A stretch of 64,000 nt of DNA, taken from the NCBI GenBank assembly GCA_916610825.1, contig OU744447.1, positions 7,137,402-7,201,401 on the forward strand, read 5' to 3'. Position 1 is the stretch's first letter. The number at the start of each line of letters is the position of its first letter. Below, piece by piece: positions 11,471 to 20,639 of this stretch. Position numbers and translations under genes: made by a program. This stretch comes from Haliclystus octoradiatus (lineage: Eukaryota; Cnidaria; Staurozoa; Stauromedusae; Haliclystidae). The notes under the pieces are model-generated. The model was not told where the DNA came from and did not search any database. It was given only the letters and a program-made list of their open reading frames with translations.

Positions 11471-11788
11471 AAAATTTTCATAATTTATCAAAACCATAAC
11501 GAGTCGGAGCGTCAGCGCTACGAGAAGATCTACGCATATTGGAGTCCTGATTAGGTGCACTGGTTGAGACCGAAACATCTTTATCCGGTACGGATTGTCC
11601 AACATTTGGTGGAGACGTTGTAGTAGCTGGTGCAGGACCAAATTGGTTGCGTGATGCTAAAATAGTCCGACCAGCAATATTTAGCCATGCTGTATTGTTT
11701 CCTTTAGCAACAACATATTCTGCTGGTTAAACAGAGTGGGAGGGTGTGGCTCTATACATTACATTAGCTCCAAGTTCAAAGTCAGATA

Positions 11789-12173
11789 CTACAGGTATAC
11801 GTATAAGTCGCCCAAATAACAGTTCAGCAGGAGATCTACCCTTTGCAAGAGATGTTGCCCGATGAATTGAAAGCACTCGATACAAAAACATGTCAATAGA
11901 TATACGTAAACTAGAGTTCCAGGCATGATTGCACGCTTAACGGTTTGCACAGCACGCTCCTCTAAGCCGTTAGAATGTGGGTGATATGCAGGAGACTCCA
12001 TCTTGAAACAGCCTGAGTGTTTTAGCCAAGCAACAATCTCCTCACTGATAAACTCTTTTGCATTGTCCGAAACAAAAGAATTTGGAACTCCAAATCGAGA
12101 AAATAATTGGGCTAACAATTTGATTATTGTGGAAGTTGACCTATCCTTACATCGAAAAGCCTCTACCCAGGCT
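11789..12173 (-). pseudogene. Ty3/gypsy integrase, downstream half of catalytic core
   Basis: Minus-strand translation gives LLAQLFSRFGVPNSFVSDN followed by AKEF, then AYHPHSNGLEERAVQTVKRA. These carry the second Asp (in SDN) and the Glu (in the GLEE block) of the D,D-35-E catalytic triad. The first Asp lies on the far side of the Copia insertion (in MDFGH at about 16790). The reading frame resumes in register across the insertion when one copy of the 5-bp duplication is removed. Downstream frames decay after about 11789. Confidence 0.88.
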
Positions 12174-12178
12174 GAACC

Positions 12179-12384
12179 TGATGAAATAGACTTGTTTGTA
12201 ATAAAACAACGTTATTTATTGATGAGTAAACATAAGACATTTAGCCAACATGGCGGACATTAAAAGTAAAAGTATAAAGCTAAAAAGACAAGAGCACATG
12301 TCATGAACACTACTGAGCATGTGCAATAAGCTAATTGTCACCACTATAACTATAACACGCAATTATACAATAGGTGTTTCATCA
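12179..12384 (-). repeat. Copia 3' LTR
   Basis: 206 bp, TG...CA, flanked left by GAACC. It differs from the other LTR by one base. Both LTRs contain CCAACATGGCGGAC, whose complement includes GCCATGTTGG, a YY1-like site. Confidence 0.96.
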
Positions 12385-12393
12385 CTCCTTCTT
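12385..12393 (-). promoter_or_regulatory. Copia polypurine tract
   Basis: The minus strand reads AAGAAGGAG immediately before the 3' LTR, overlapping the gag-pol stop codon. The position fits a plus-strand primer. Confidence 0.75.
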
Positions 12394-15300
12394 AATTGTT
12401 TGTTTTTGTTAAGCCATATTGTTCACGTAAGACATCGAACTGCTGTGCAGGAATTGGTTTTGTAAGGTTATCAGCAATCATGTCTTTCGTGTTGCAATAC
12501 ACTATATCAATTTCTCCTTTTTCTTGCTTTTCTCTCGTGAAATGATACTTGGTAGCAACATGTTTGATTTTGGGATGGTTAACCGGATCACTTGATATTT
12601 TGATAGTTGATTGATTGTCTTCGAATACTACTGTGGCTTTATTCTGTTTTTCATGCAAATCTTCTAACAAACGACAAAGCCACACACACTCCTGAACAGT
12701 AAAATAAACAGCCATGTACTCTGCTTCTGCGGTAGACTGTGCAACGCAGGTTTGCTTTTTGCTTTTCCATGAGATAGCACCACCGTTCTTCAGCAAAACA
12801 TACCCGGAAGTTGATTTCCTGTCATCCAAATCTCCTGCGAAATCAGTATCAGAGTATGCAATTAAATTTGAGTTTCCTTCCAACTTGTAAAGTATGCCTA
12901 GTTGTTTTGTACCTTGGATGTAACGAAAAATGCGCTTTACCATTGTCCAATGACCAGTTGTAGGGTTAGAGGAATATTGTGCCAGCTTATGTACACTTTG
13001 TGATAAATCGGGTCTTGTTCCAGCAGCAAGATACATCAAACTCCCGATGGCTGACTGGTACGTTTTGACATCAAATTTTTCATCATCATCTGTTGCTTTC
13101 TTTGGTTTAGCCGTTGTCTCCATAGGGGTAGCTACTGGATGACAATTTTCCATTTTGAATCTTTCAAGAACATGGTTGGCGTATTTTTCTTGTCCAATCC
13201 ATACAGCACCATTAGATTGGTGAACTTTGACACCTAAGAAGTAATGAAGGTGTCCCATATCTTTTACTGTGAATTTCTTTTTTAATAAATCCTTGGCTTT
13301 GATTATTACTGATGATTTCTTTGATGCAATGATGATATCATCAACATAAACAGCGAGAAATACCAAATCACCATTAACTTTTCCAATGTAGATACATGGA
13401 TCTGCTGAAGACTGAACAAATTGCATGTTTGTAAGTTGGTTATGTAGAACTTCGTTCCAACATCGAGGTGATTGCTTTAAGCCATAGAGCGATCGCTTCA
13501 ACTTGCACACAAGGTTTTCTTCTCCAGGTTTAACAAAGCCATCTGGCTGCTTCATGAATATTTCTTCATCAATTTGGCCATTTAAAAAGGCTGTTTCCAC
13601 ATCCATTTGGTGAAGTTCCATGTCGTACTGTACTGTCATACTGATCAGAGTGCGAATTGATTCCCAACGAACAACAGGAGCAAACACTTGGAAGTAATCT
13701 TCTCCAAATACTTGATTGTAGCCTTGTGCAACCAGACGTGCTTTATATCTTTCAATGTTTCCCACTTCATCATGCTTGACTTTGAACACCCATCGACTCC
13801 CTATCACATTTTTGTCTTTTGGCGGTAACACTAACTCCCAAGTTTGATGCTCCAATAGTGAATTATACTCCTTTTGTGCGGCTGCCTGCCAGTACTCTTT
13901 TGACCCAGAATTGATAGCTTGCTTCCAAGTCTTAGGTTCATCGACCTGGATGTCAGTTAATTTACTTGAGGCATTTACCCATTCACCATATCTATCAGGA
14001 CTAACACCTTGAGTCGTGCGGTCTGAACGTCGTTGAACTGGTTCCTCGATGGCATCATTGTTCTGTAAGTTCCCCTCGCTGTGGTCTTCAACGGGTAACT
14101 GTTCTTCTTCATCTTCTTCCTCGTCAGCAATGACATGCAGTGTCTCAGCACTTGTCTGATCTTCCTCTGATGATCTTTGACCAGGAAAGGTAAATTCATT
14201 AAAGATAACATCTCTTCTGACGATCAGCATCCGACGATCCAAACTCCAGAGGCGATATGCTTTTGAGCAAGTACTATACCCAAAAAATATACATTTTTCA
14301 GTCTTCTTGTCTAATTTCTTTCGTTGTTTTTTTGGAATATGAGCATAACAAATACAACCAAATACTCTCAAGTGTTTTACAGAAGGCTTTGTTCCCCACC
14401 AGGCTTCATATGGTGTTTGATTATCAAGAGATATGGTAGGACTTCTGTTTTTTAGGTATGTTGCGTTTGCAATAGCTTCTGCCCACCATTTCTTTGCCAA
14501 TCCAGAATTTCCAAGAATGGCACGCACCTTTTCTACCAAGGTTCGATTTAACCTTTCTGCGACTCCGTTTTGTGGACTTCCATCTGCCGTTGATAGTTGA
14601 TGTTGGATTCCCTGTTTCTGAAGGAAATCCTTAAATTCCTTGGAGAGATATTCACCACCTCTGTCAGATCGAATACTAATCACTTGTAAACCTGTTGCAC
14701 GCTCTACCTTCAATCCAGTTGACCTTTCTAACATTTTAACCAACTCCTTAAACTTGTTAAACACCTCTGATTTATGTTGCAGGAATCTAACCCAGGAAAA
14801 ACGAGTGAAATCATCTGTGAAGGTTACAAAGTACCTATGGCCACCATTTGATTGAGGGGTGATAGGACCACACACATCAGTGTGAATTAGTTCTAGTTGA
14901 CGTGATGCGCGTGTATCTGAACGTAAAGGATAAGGCAGTTGATGAGATTTACCCTCAACACAAGGTTCACAGAATGACAAGCTGCTGTTGTCTATGTCCG
15001 TGCCGCTAACCATATCTTTTGCTTTCAATTTTTTAAGATTTTGCTCTCCTAAATGCCCAAAGCGTTGGTGCCACAAGTCAATAGATGTGAGAGCAGTACT
15101 TGATACCTTTTTAATTGTCTCCGTGTTTTTATTAAAATCCCAATTTAACGTGTAAACTCCTGCATCAGCCGATCCAGTTGCAAGTATATTGCCATCATTG
15201 TCATTGACCCACGCTCTGTCCTGTCCAAGTGTGATTGTTTTCATACCATCTGCTGTGGCTGCTCGAACCGAGAATAAGGTATATTTCATCTTCGGAACAT

Positions 15301-16372
15301 ACAAACAGTTGCTCATGGTAGCAGGACGCTGGTGCCCTTCATTATCAATAAGCTGTAATGATATTGTTCCTATAGCAGTACCAAGTAGTATTGAGCCATC
15401 ACCTAAAATAACGTTCTCAGGTACATCAATATTTTGAATTTTGCTAAAAAGCTCCTTCTGCCCTGACATGTGTCTAGAGGCTCCAGAATCCATGACAACT
15501 ATCGGCTTTACAGTCTTTATAGAAGATGAAATAAAGCTCACATTTGATTTAGGCTGACTGACATAATTGGAATAAGAAGCACCTCCAGTTTGATCTTCTT
15601 TCTTCTTGTTCAGATAAGTAGGACATTCCCTCTTCACATGACCCTCTCCACCACATCCATAACATCTTAAAGTCTGCTCTTTACTTTTCCATCCTTGGAA
15701 ACCAGTCTTCTTTGAACCACTTGAAAAATAGGCTGCCTCTGGTTCTTCTTCCTCTTTTAGGGCACTGCGTTTAAAATTTTCAACAAAATCTACAAGTTGC
15801 TTCATTGATAGTGTCCCTGCTGCAAGCTGTGTAGTTAAAGAAGTATATAACGGCTTGTATGAGTCTGGTAGCAATGCAAGTGTTGTCATACATTGTTGTT
15901 TTTCAGGAATAGCCTCTCCGATAACAGATAGTTGTTCATATAAACTCAAGCGCTTCCTCAACCAAACTCCAGGCTCTTGCTTTTCTGACAGAGTTAGTTT
16001 TACAAGCTGTTGCTGAATATTAAAAATGTTAAATGCTGATTTTGACTCAAAATGTTCAATCAGACTTTTCCACACAACGTGAGGATCACTTGGGCGACTT
16101 GGTATGAGATGATTAAGTTTTTCTGAAATTGCAGGAACAAGTAATCCAATAGCTTTTGCCTGCTTCTTTTTAAAAATAACCTTCTCTTTCTGATAATTTG
16201 CAACTGCAGCTTCACTTGCATCATCTGGAGCAGCATCTGGTAAAACTTCAGAACCATCCACAACTCCCCACAGATCATCTTTAAGTAAAATAGCAAAGAT
16301 AACTTTGTTCCAATATGCCCAATTACTGTCTATTAAAAGAGGAACAGCTGTTCTACTACTATGTTCAGCCAT
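12392..16372 (-). CDS. Copia Gag-Pol polyprotein
   Basis: This single frame encodes 1326 aa from an ATG with favourable context (A at -3, G at +4). The open frame extends 15 codons further upstream without an ATG. Order and rough positions: Gag 1-225; CCHC zinc knuckle CYGCGGEGHVKREC at 237-250; aspartic protease with DSGA at 295-298; integrase zinc domain HxxxxH...CEPC at 435-471; integrase catalytic Asp 499, Asp 570 and Glu 606 with 35 residues between the last two; reverse transcriptase with YVDD at 1009-1012; RNase H with a YSDTDFAGD motif near 1173 and a STAEAEYMA motif near 1214. All key residues are present and no stop or shift is seen. The order protease-integrase-RT-RNase H is diagnostic of Copia. 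The stop codon lies eight bases from the 3' LTR, inside the polypurine tract region. Frames such as 13975-14211 and 16060-16296 are shadows. Confidence 0.97.
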   Translation of the reverse strand: MAEHSSRTAVPLLIDSNWAYWNKVIFAILLKDDLWGVVDGSEVLPDAAPDDASEAAVANYQKEKVIFKKKQAKAIGLLVPAISEKLNHLIPSRPSDPHVVWKSLIEHFESKSAFNIFNIQQQLVKLTLSEKQEPGVWLRKRLSLYEQLSVIGEAIPEKQQCMTTLALLPDSYKPLYTSLTTQLAAGTLSMKQLVDFVENFKRSALKEEEEPEAAYFSSGSKKTGFQGWKSKEQTLRCYGCGGEGHVKRECPTYLNKKKEDQTGGASYSNYVSQPKSNVSFISSSIKTVKPIVVMDSGASRHMSGQKELFSKIQNIDVPENVILGDGSILLGTAIGTISLQLIDNEGHQRPATMSNCLYVPKMKYTLFSVRAATADGMKTITLGQDRAWVNDNDGNILATGSADAGVYTLNWDFNKNTETIKKVSSTALTSIDLWHQRFGHLGEQNLKKLKAKDMVSGTDIDNSSLSFCEPCVEGKSHQLPYPLRSDTRASRQLELIHTDVCGPITPQSNGGHRYFVTFTDDFTRFSWVRFLQHKSEVFNKFKELVKMLERSTGLKVERATGLQVISIRSDRGGEYLSKEFKDFLQKQGIQHQLSTADGSPQNGVAERLNRTLVEKVRAILGNSGLAKKWWAEAIANATYLKNRSPTISLDNQTPYEAWWGTKPSVKHLRVFGCICYAHIPKKQRKKLDKKTEKCIFFGYSTCSKAYRLWSLDRRMLIVRRDVIFNEFTFPGQRSSEEDQTSAETLHVIADEEEDEEEQLPVEDHSEGNLQNNDAIEEPVQRRSDRTTQGVSPDRYGEWVNASSKLTDIQVDEPKTWKQAINSGSKEYWQAAAQKEYNSLLEHQTWELVLPPKDKNVIGSRWVFKVKHDEVGNIERYKARLVAQGYNQVFGEDYFQVFAPVVRWESIRTLISMTVQYDMELHQMDVETAFLNGQIDEEIFMKQPDGFVKPGEENLVCKLKRSLYGLKQSPRCWNEVLHNQLTNMQFVQSSADPCIYIGKVNGDLVFLAVYVDDIIIASKKSSVIIKAKDLLKKKFTVKDMGHLHYFLGVKVHQSNGAVWIGQEKYANHVLERFKMENCHPVATPMETTAKPKKATDDDEKFDVKTYQSAIGSLMYLAAGTRPDLSQSVHKLAQYSSNPTTGHWTMVKRIFRYIQGTKQLGILYKLEGNSNLIAYSDTDFAGDLDDRKSTSGYVLLKNGGAISWKSKKQTCVAQSTAEAEYMAVYFTVQECVWLCRLLEDLHEKQNKATVVFEDNQSTIKISSDPVNHPKIKHVATKYHFTREKQEKGEIDIVYCNTKDMIADNLTKPIPAQQFDVLREQYGLTKTNN

Positions 16373-16533
16373 GATGTATAGGCCTAACCACAAATCCAGT
16401 TCACTATAATTGATCAAACTTTCTGATCACTGCAATATTCGGAAATGTAAAACTAAAATGTTATACTACTTTAAAACCTTTAAACATTCTTCTTAAAAAC
16501 CAATAAATAAACCAAGAATAGCATTAACATGTT

Positions 16534-16547
16534 CTGGGCCCATAACC
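16534..16547 (-). promoter_or_regulatory. Copia primer binding site, initiator tRNA-Met anticodon-arm type
   Basis: The plus strand reads CTGGGCCCATAACC directly against the 5' LTR. That is the anticodon stem-loop sequence of eukaryotic initiator tRNA-Met (CAU anticodon inside). Drosophila copia is known to prime from an internally cleaved half of initiator tRNA-Met, so the same mechanism is inferred here instead of priming from the tRNA 3' end. Confidence 0.85.
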
Positions 16548-16753
16548 TGATGAAATAGACTTGTTTGTAATAAAACAACGTTATTTATTGATGAGTAAAC
16601 ATAAGACATTTAGCCAACATGGCGGACATTAAAAGTAAAAGTATAAAGCTAAAAAGACAAGAGCACATGTCATGAACACTACTGAGCATGTGCAATAAAC
16701 TAATTGTCACCACTATAACTATAACACGCAATTATACAATAGGTGTTTCATCA
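16548..16753 (-). repeat. Copia 5' LTR
   Basis: 206 bp, same ends as the 3' LTR, followed on the right by GAACC. As the 5' LTR it should hold the promoter for the element; the initiation point cannot be placed from sequence alone. Confidence 0.96.
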
Positions 16754-16758
16754 GAACC

Positions 16759-17424
16759 TGCATCAACAATGATTAGAATGAGACCTATCTCTGGAATATG
16801 TCCAAAATCCATATGGAGGCGAGACCATGGTGGGCATTCTGGCCACGTGTGAACTGACCTATCAACACGCGATCTCAAATTGCAACAGATTTCACATTTA
16901 GAAATAAATGAATTGACATCGCGACTAATTCCTGGCCACCAAGCGCTTTGACAAAATAAACGTGTGGTACTGTTGATGCCTTGGTGGGTGTGGTGAGATT
17001 TAGACAAAACTAATGACCTTAATTTCAAGGGAATAAATGGTGTCGATTTGTAATACAAAACCTCATTTTCAATTGTTAAATATTCTTTTGCAAGAGAAAA
17101 GGGCTTCTCTGCCTGAGAGAGATTCGACCAATTGCCTTTTTTAACACGTTGCTTGACCGATGTAGCAACATGATCAGAGTAAGTAACATTGCGTAGCTCG
17201 CTGTGGTCAATGATAGGCGCGAAAAATGCATCAGATGTGTTAATTGAGATACTAGCAACAACATCTTCACAAGACTGCGTGTTTTTAGTCAAACGCGAGA
17301 GCGCATCAGCATGTGGAATAGAAGTACCAGGACGATGTTCAATTTTAAAGTCATAGGCCATCAGCTTAATAGCCCATCGCCCCTCTAGCAGAGGCTGTTT
17401 TCGGTATGCCCTTGTTGTTTCCAA
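16759..17424 (-). pseudogene. Ty3/gypsy RNase H end and integrase zinc domain
   Basis: The frame encodes the RNase H C-terminus (GRWAIKLMAYDFKIEHRPG, then HADALSRL) and the integrase HHCC zinc domain (HHTHQG ... CQSAWWPG ... CEICC). The core then begins with MDFGH, whose Asp is the first catalytic residue. The frame ends where it runs into the Copia LTR. Upstream, at about 17425-18190, reverse transcriptase continues in shifted frames. Confidence 0.9.
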
Positions 17425-18684
17425 ATAAAAATTCTAAGCCTTGATGGTCTGTGATAATACTGAAATGTCTGCATAATAAAAATTGCCGAAGGCGTTCAAC
17501 ACACCAAACAACAGCTAATGTCTCGCATTCAACAGAGGAATAGAGGAGTAGTTACGTTCTGCTGGTGTCAGCGTTTTAGAAACATAAATAACTGGACGGT
17601 TTTCTTGATCAAAATACCTGCTATTCCACTGCCGGACGCATCAGTAGTTAATGTGACGGGTCTCTCCAACGAATAAGGTCGTACTAGTGGATACGAGGCG
17701 AGTTCTGTTTTCAATGAATCAAATGCCATTTTTGTGTCAGGGGTCCAACAAAAGGGGATATCGGCTTTTCTTAGTTGATTAAGAGGAATATAAATTTTAT
17801 CTGCAAAATTTGGAATTAATTGACCAAAAATATTTACAAGACCTACGAATGTAGCAACTTCTTCTTTGTTGCATGGTTCCTTAATTTCTTATACTTTGTT
17901 TACAAGGCTGGGATCAGGGCCCACACCAGCAGCAGAAGTTTTGAAGCCTAAAAAAGTTAATGAAGTGACTTTGTTTACGCATTTGTTTTCATTGATAGAA
18001 AGGCGCCATTGTTTACATCGTTCAAATACCGCATTGACCCTTTTGTTCAAAGACTCGTCAGTAACAGCGTGAATTAAAACATCATGCCTTTCAGCCCATT
18101 CAAAACACGCTCTATAACGCTCTGGAAAATGGCTGCACTGTTTTTCATCCCCATTTGGAGTCGTTTGACACGAAAGAGACCCTTGTGGGTATTCATTTAT
18201 TACTGATAAATTTTAGTTCAATTTGCCAGTTTGCAGATTTCAAATCTATTTTTGCAAAATATTTCGACCCGTTCAGGCTAGAGAAGATACTCTCGATGTT
18301 CGGAATTGGGTAACTATCGCTCAAAATTTTGTTATTTACATGTACACTGAAGTCTGCACACATTCTTAAATCTCCTGAAGGTTTACGCACCCAGACAATA
18401 GGAGAGGAGTCCTCTGCACCACCTGATTCTAAAAGCTCAATGACTCCCATGGTTTGCAAACGATCAAGCTCACGCGTAGCAGTCTGCTGAAGTGGCAAAG
18501 GTACAGGTCGTGCATTGCAAAATTTTGGAATGGCATCTGGCTCAACTTTCATCGCGGCAAAAACACCTTTAATCGAAGGGAGATACTCAGCATCACTACT
18601 GGCATAATTGACAGATTGTTTATTTACGTTCAAAATATCACGGCCAAGTAGGCCATATTCCCTACTAGAATGGACTACTTGCAC
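17425..18684 (-). pseudogene. Ty3/gypsy protease end and reverse transcriptase, disrupted
   Basis: The frame 18193-18684 contains the protease end (YGLLGRDIL) and the RT fingers/palm (MGVIELLESGGAEDSSPIVW, DLRMCADF, YPIPNIESIF, FAKIDLKSANWQIEL). Further left, in other frames, LNKRVNAVFERCKQWRLSIN and LVNIFGQLIPNFADKIYIPL identify the thumb and connection. At about 18080-18110 the region that should hold the YxDD box is missing several codons, so the enzyme is catalytically dead. Confidence 0.87.
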
Positions 18685-18808
18685 TGGAATTTCACATTCT
18701 CTACCATTACGTTTTATATTTAAAGCACATTTACCTAGGACATTTAGCCCCTTATCGTCATAAGTTTTAAGCCGGAAATCTAAAGCTCAGGTGAGCCAAT
18801 ACTCGACC

Positions 18809-19435
18809 TTACAAAATCTTTCTTACCATTAGGTTGCTGTTTTGCTTTACCGGCTGATTTCCGGCATCCCTTTCCGAAGTGATCAATCCCATCACATAAA
18901 TTGCAATTCTTTCCAAATGCTGGACATCTGCGTGGTTGATGTTGATAACCACAATTGCCACACTTATTCTTTGTGTAATTGTATTAGTATATTGCACCAG
19001 GTTGACAGTATCATCATGATAATCGGTTGATGGTGGTATATTGGATATTAATTCTTCTGATTTCTGAGATTTCATTTGTTGAGAAGCGCCCAGAAATTTA
19101 CTTGTCTGATCAAATTGTCTGACATGTTCTCTTATGTCTTCAAAAGTTGCCCTTGGATATAATCTTAGGAAATCAAGCAGCTCTTTTTGAACTTCCCTGT
19201 CACCGAATGCATTGATATAAACTAATTTTTTCATTTCAACTACAGGGTCTTCTACCTTTTTGAAATTTTCGAACTCACATCTATCTGCTTGATTGCTTAT
19301 TCTTAAGTACAGATCGTCTGCTGTCTCGTCTTGATTTCTTCTAATGGCTAGAAAATTCGTACGTTCAGCCACAAGCAATCTTTTCTTCGGTTCCAAGAGG
19401 TCTTTTATATACTCGTGAATATCTTTGTATGGCAT
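18809..19435 (-). pseudogene. Ty3/gypsy Gag fragment
   Basis: The frame of 208 aa contains a capsid-like block (LLVAERTNFLAIRRNQDE, DDLYLRISNQADRCEF, LLDFLRLYPRATFEDI). The nucleocapsid lies in a different frame over the same bases: two Cys-rich motifs, CGNCGYQHQPRRC and the CCHC knuckle CNLCDGIDHFGKGC (about 18860-18965). So there is at least one frameshift between capsid and nucleocapsid. The N-terminal part of Gag is missing because of the deletion that also removed part of the 5' LTR. Confidence 0.85.
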
Positions 19436-19446
19436 ATCTGTTAACC

Positions 19447-19784
19447 TGTGATCGTACGATGCTTTTGCATGACTTCACAAAGGGCTGACGTGATAGCCGT
19501 TTATAATAAAACCTTAAAGGGGCAAGATTGACCGGCGACCGCTGCGAGCACAAGTTGAATTTATGCTTAGCGTAATTCAACCGTCTCGCTTTGAAACTAT
19601 TGTTCTACGCAGGCCTAATCTGTTATAAATTCATGTCAACAATGTACATTGTGTTATGAACAATAAACATGCACGTGATCCGAAGTGCGTAGCGCCTGCC
19701 GGTCATTTTTGCTCCTTTAAGTAACATATAATTATAGAACATTGATTGACGGTAATTATAGTTACGCCTAATTAAAATACCACA
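19447..19784 (-). repeat. Ty3/gypsy 5' LTR remnant with MITE inside
   Basis: It matches the inner 145 bp of the 3' LTR from TGTGATC to ACCACA. It is interrupted at TTAA by the 199-bp element at 19518-19716. The part corresponding to 11193-11311 is absent. Confidence 0.85.
19518..19716. mobile_element. 199-bp TTAA-flanked MITE, copy 1
   Basis: Terminal inverted repeats of about 30 bp (AGGGGCAAGATTGACCGGCG at the left; complement of the right end AGGAGCAAAAATGACCGGCA). It is flanked by TTAA at 19514-19517 and 19717-19720. The corresponding site in the intact LTR (11387-11396, ACCTTAAGTA) has a single TTAA, proving an insertion with TTAA duplication. TTAA duplications are typical of piggyBac-type transposases. 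A second copy of identical length lies at 62879-63077 in the opposite orientation. It has no coding capacity. Confidence 0.93.
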
Positions 19785-19789
19785 GAACC

Positions 19790-20340
19790 TTTGACCATGC
19801 AGTTAGAGATACATTTAAACTCAATTTATTTGAACATAGCCAAGTATATATATTATTTAAATCATTTGTTAGTTGTTTTTCAATTTCTGTTATATCTTTA
19901 TTGGCAACGTATAAAAGAGTGTCATCAGCATAAAGATTTATTTTACAATTTTTTACAGTATCACAAATGTTGTTTATATAAATTAAAAAGAGAAGCGGCC
20001 CAAGGATTGACCCTTGGGGAACACCATGTTTAATTACACTTATATCTGAATTTATATTATTTACATTATTTATATATATTATTTGCTCTCTACCTATTCA
20101 ATAAGATTTAAAGAAATTTATACTATTTACATCGCTTCCATATAATTTAAGTTTATCAAGAAGTATATAAATATCTACAGTATCAAACGCTTTTTTTAAG
20201 TCTATGCTGACTACACCTATATAAGTTTGCGATTTAGGATACTATCAAAACAAAATTCTGAAAAACATAATATACTACTGTCAGTAGAATTGTTAGGGAT
20301 AAATTCGGGATAAATTAGGGATAGATTCATATTTTATAGC
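19790..20340 (-). mobile_element. LINE, upstream half of reverse transcriptase (split by gypsy)
   Basis: Minus-strand translation gives YIGVVSIDLKKAFDTVDIYI, then HGVPQGSILGPLLFLIYINN, LYADDTLLYVAN and WLCSNKLSLNV. These are RT palm motifs A, B and C with the YADD box, in order. The chain then reaches the gypsy insertion and continues at 11187. Frame changes show decay. The left and right halves join at the GAACC target. Confidence 0.9.
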
Positions 20341-20350
20341 TATTTTATAT

Positions 20351-20590
20351 TTATATATTAATTGTTTCATATGTAAATTGTACAAAGGTCTGTTTAGAAT
20401 AATAAAATGCTTTAAAAATAGAAATAAAACAAGCCGCTTTCGCAGCACCACCGCTTATATATTCCATTTCTAGATCATCGTTTAAATTTCTTTCTGCTAT
20501 TTTTTTGTCATCAGGTTTTGAAGGATTACAGTCAATTAATAGTTTGAATATCATCAGCAAACGGTATGAATAATACTTTGTAAATTTCAC
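20351..20590 (-). other. Unassigned 79-codon frame
   Basis: The frame contains PDDKKIAERNLNDDLEMEY then ISGGAAKAACFISIFKAFYY. Its composition looks more protein-like than most short frames here. I do not recognise the family and see no flanking exon. It could be an isolated exon fragment or chance. Confidence 0.2.
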
Positions 20591-20639
20591 AATACTTGCA
20601 CGGTAATTAAATGTATATCACTTTTTGCACAAACGACCA

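Larger units (their letters stand above)
12174..16758 (-). mobile_element. Copia (Ty1/copia) LTR retrotransposon, intact and young
   Basis: The insertion is complete: duplication GAACC at 12174-12178 and 16754-16758, LTRs of 206 bp at 12179-12384 and 16548-16753, one uninterrupted gag-pol frame between them, a primer binding site and a polypurine tract. The two LTRs differ at a single position that I could find (G/A in GTGCAATAAGCTAATTG versus GTGCAATAAACTAATTG). LTR ends are TGATGAAA and TTTCATCA, an 8-bp inverted repeat. It sits in the integrase region of the older Ty3/gypsy element. Near-identical LTRs and an open frame imply recent, possibly current, mobility. Confidence 0.97.
11188..19789 (-). 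mobile_element. Ty3/gypsy LTR retrotransposon, degraded, interrupted by Copia and a MITE
   Basis: It is bounded by the duplication GAACC at 11188-11192 and 19785-19789. The 3' LTR is 11193-11456 (TG...CA). The 5' LTR remnant is 19447-19784 and contains a 199-bp MITE. A polypurine tract abuts the 3' LTR. Minus-strand coding runs gag (18809-19435 plus a shifted zinc-knuckle part), protease end, reverse transcriptase and RNase H (about 17400-18684), and integrase (16759-17424 and 11789-12173). Integrase is split exactly by the Copia element. The 5' LTR 3' part and the start of gag are deleted. Frameshifts are numerous. Confidence 0.93.

Noticed and set aside
16373..16417. Extension of the Copia Gag-Pol by 15 codons upstream
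   Set aside because: That stretch has no ATG; the first ATG with good context is at 16372.
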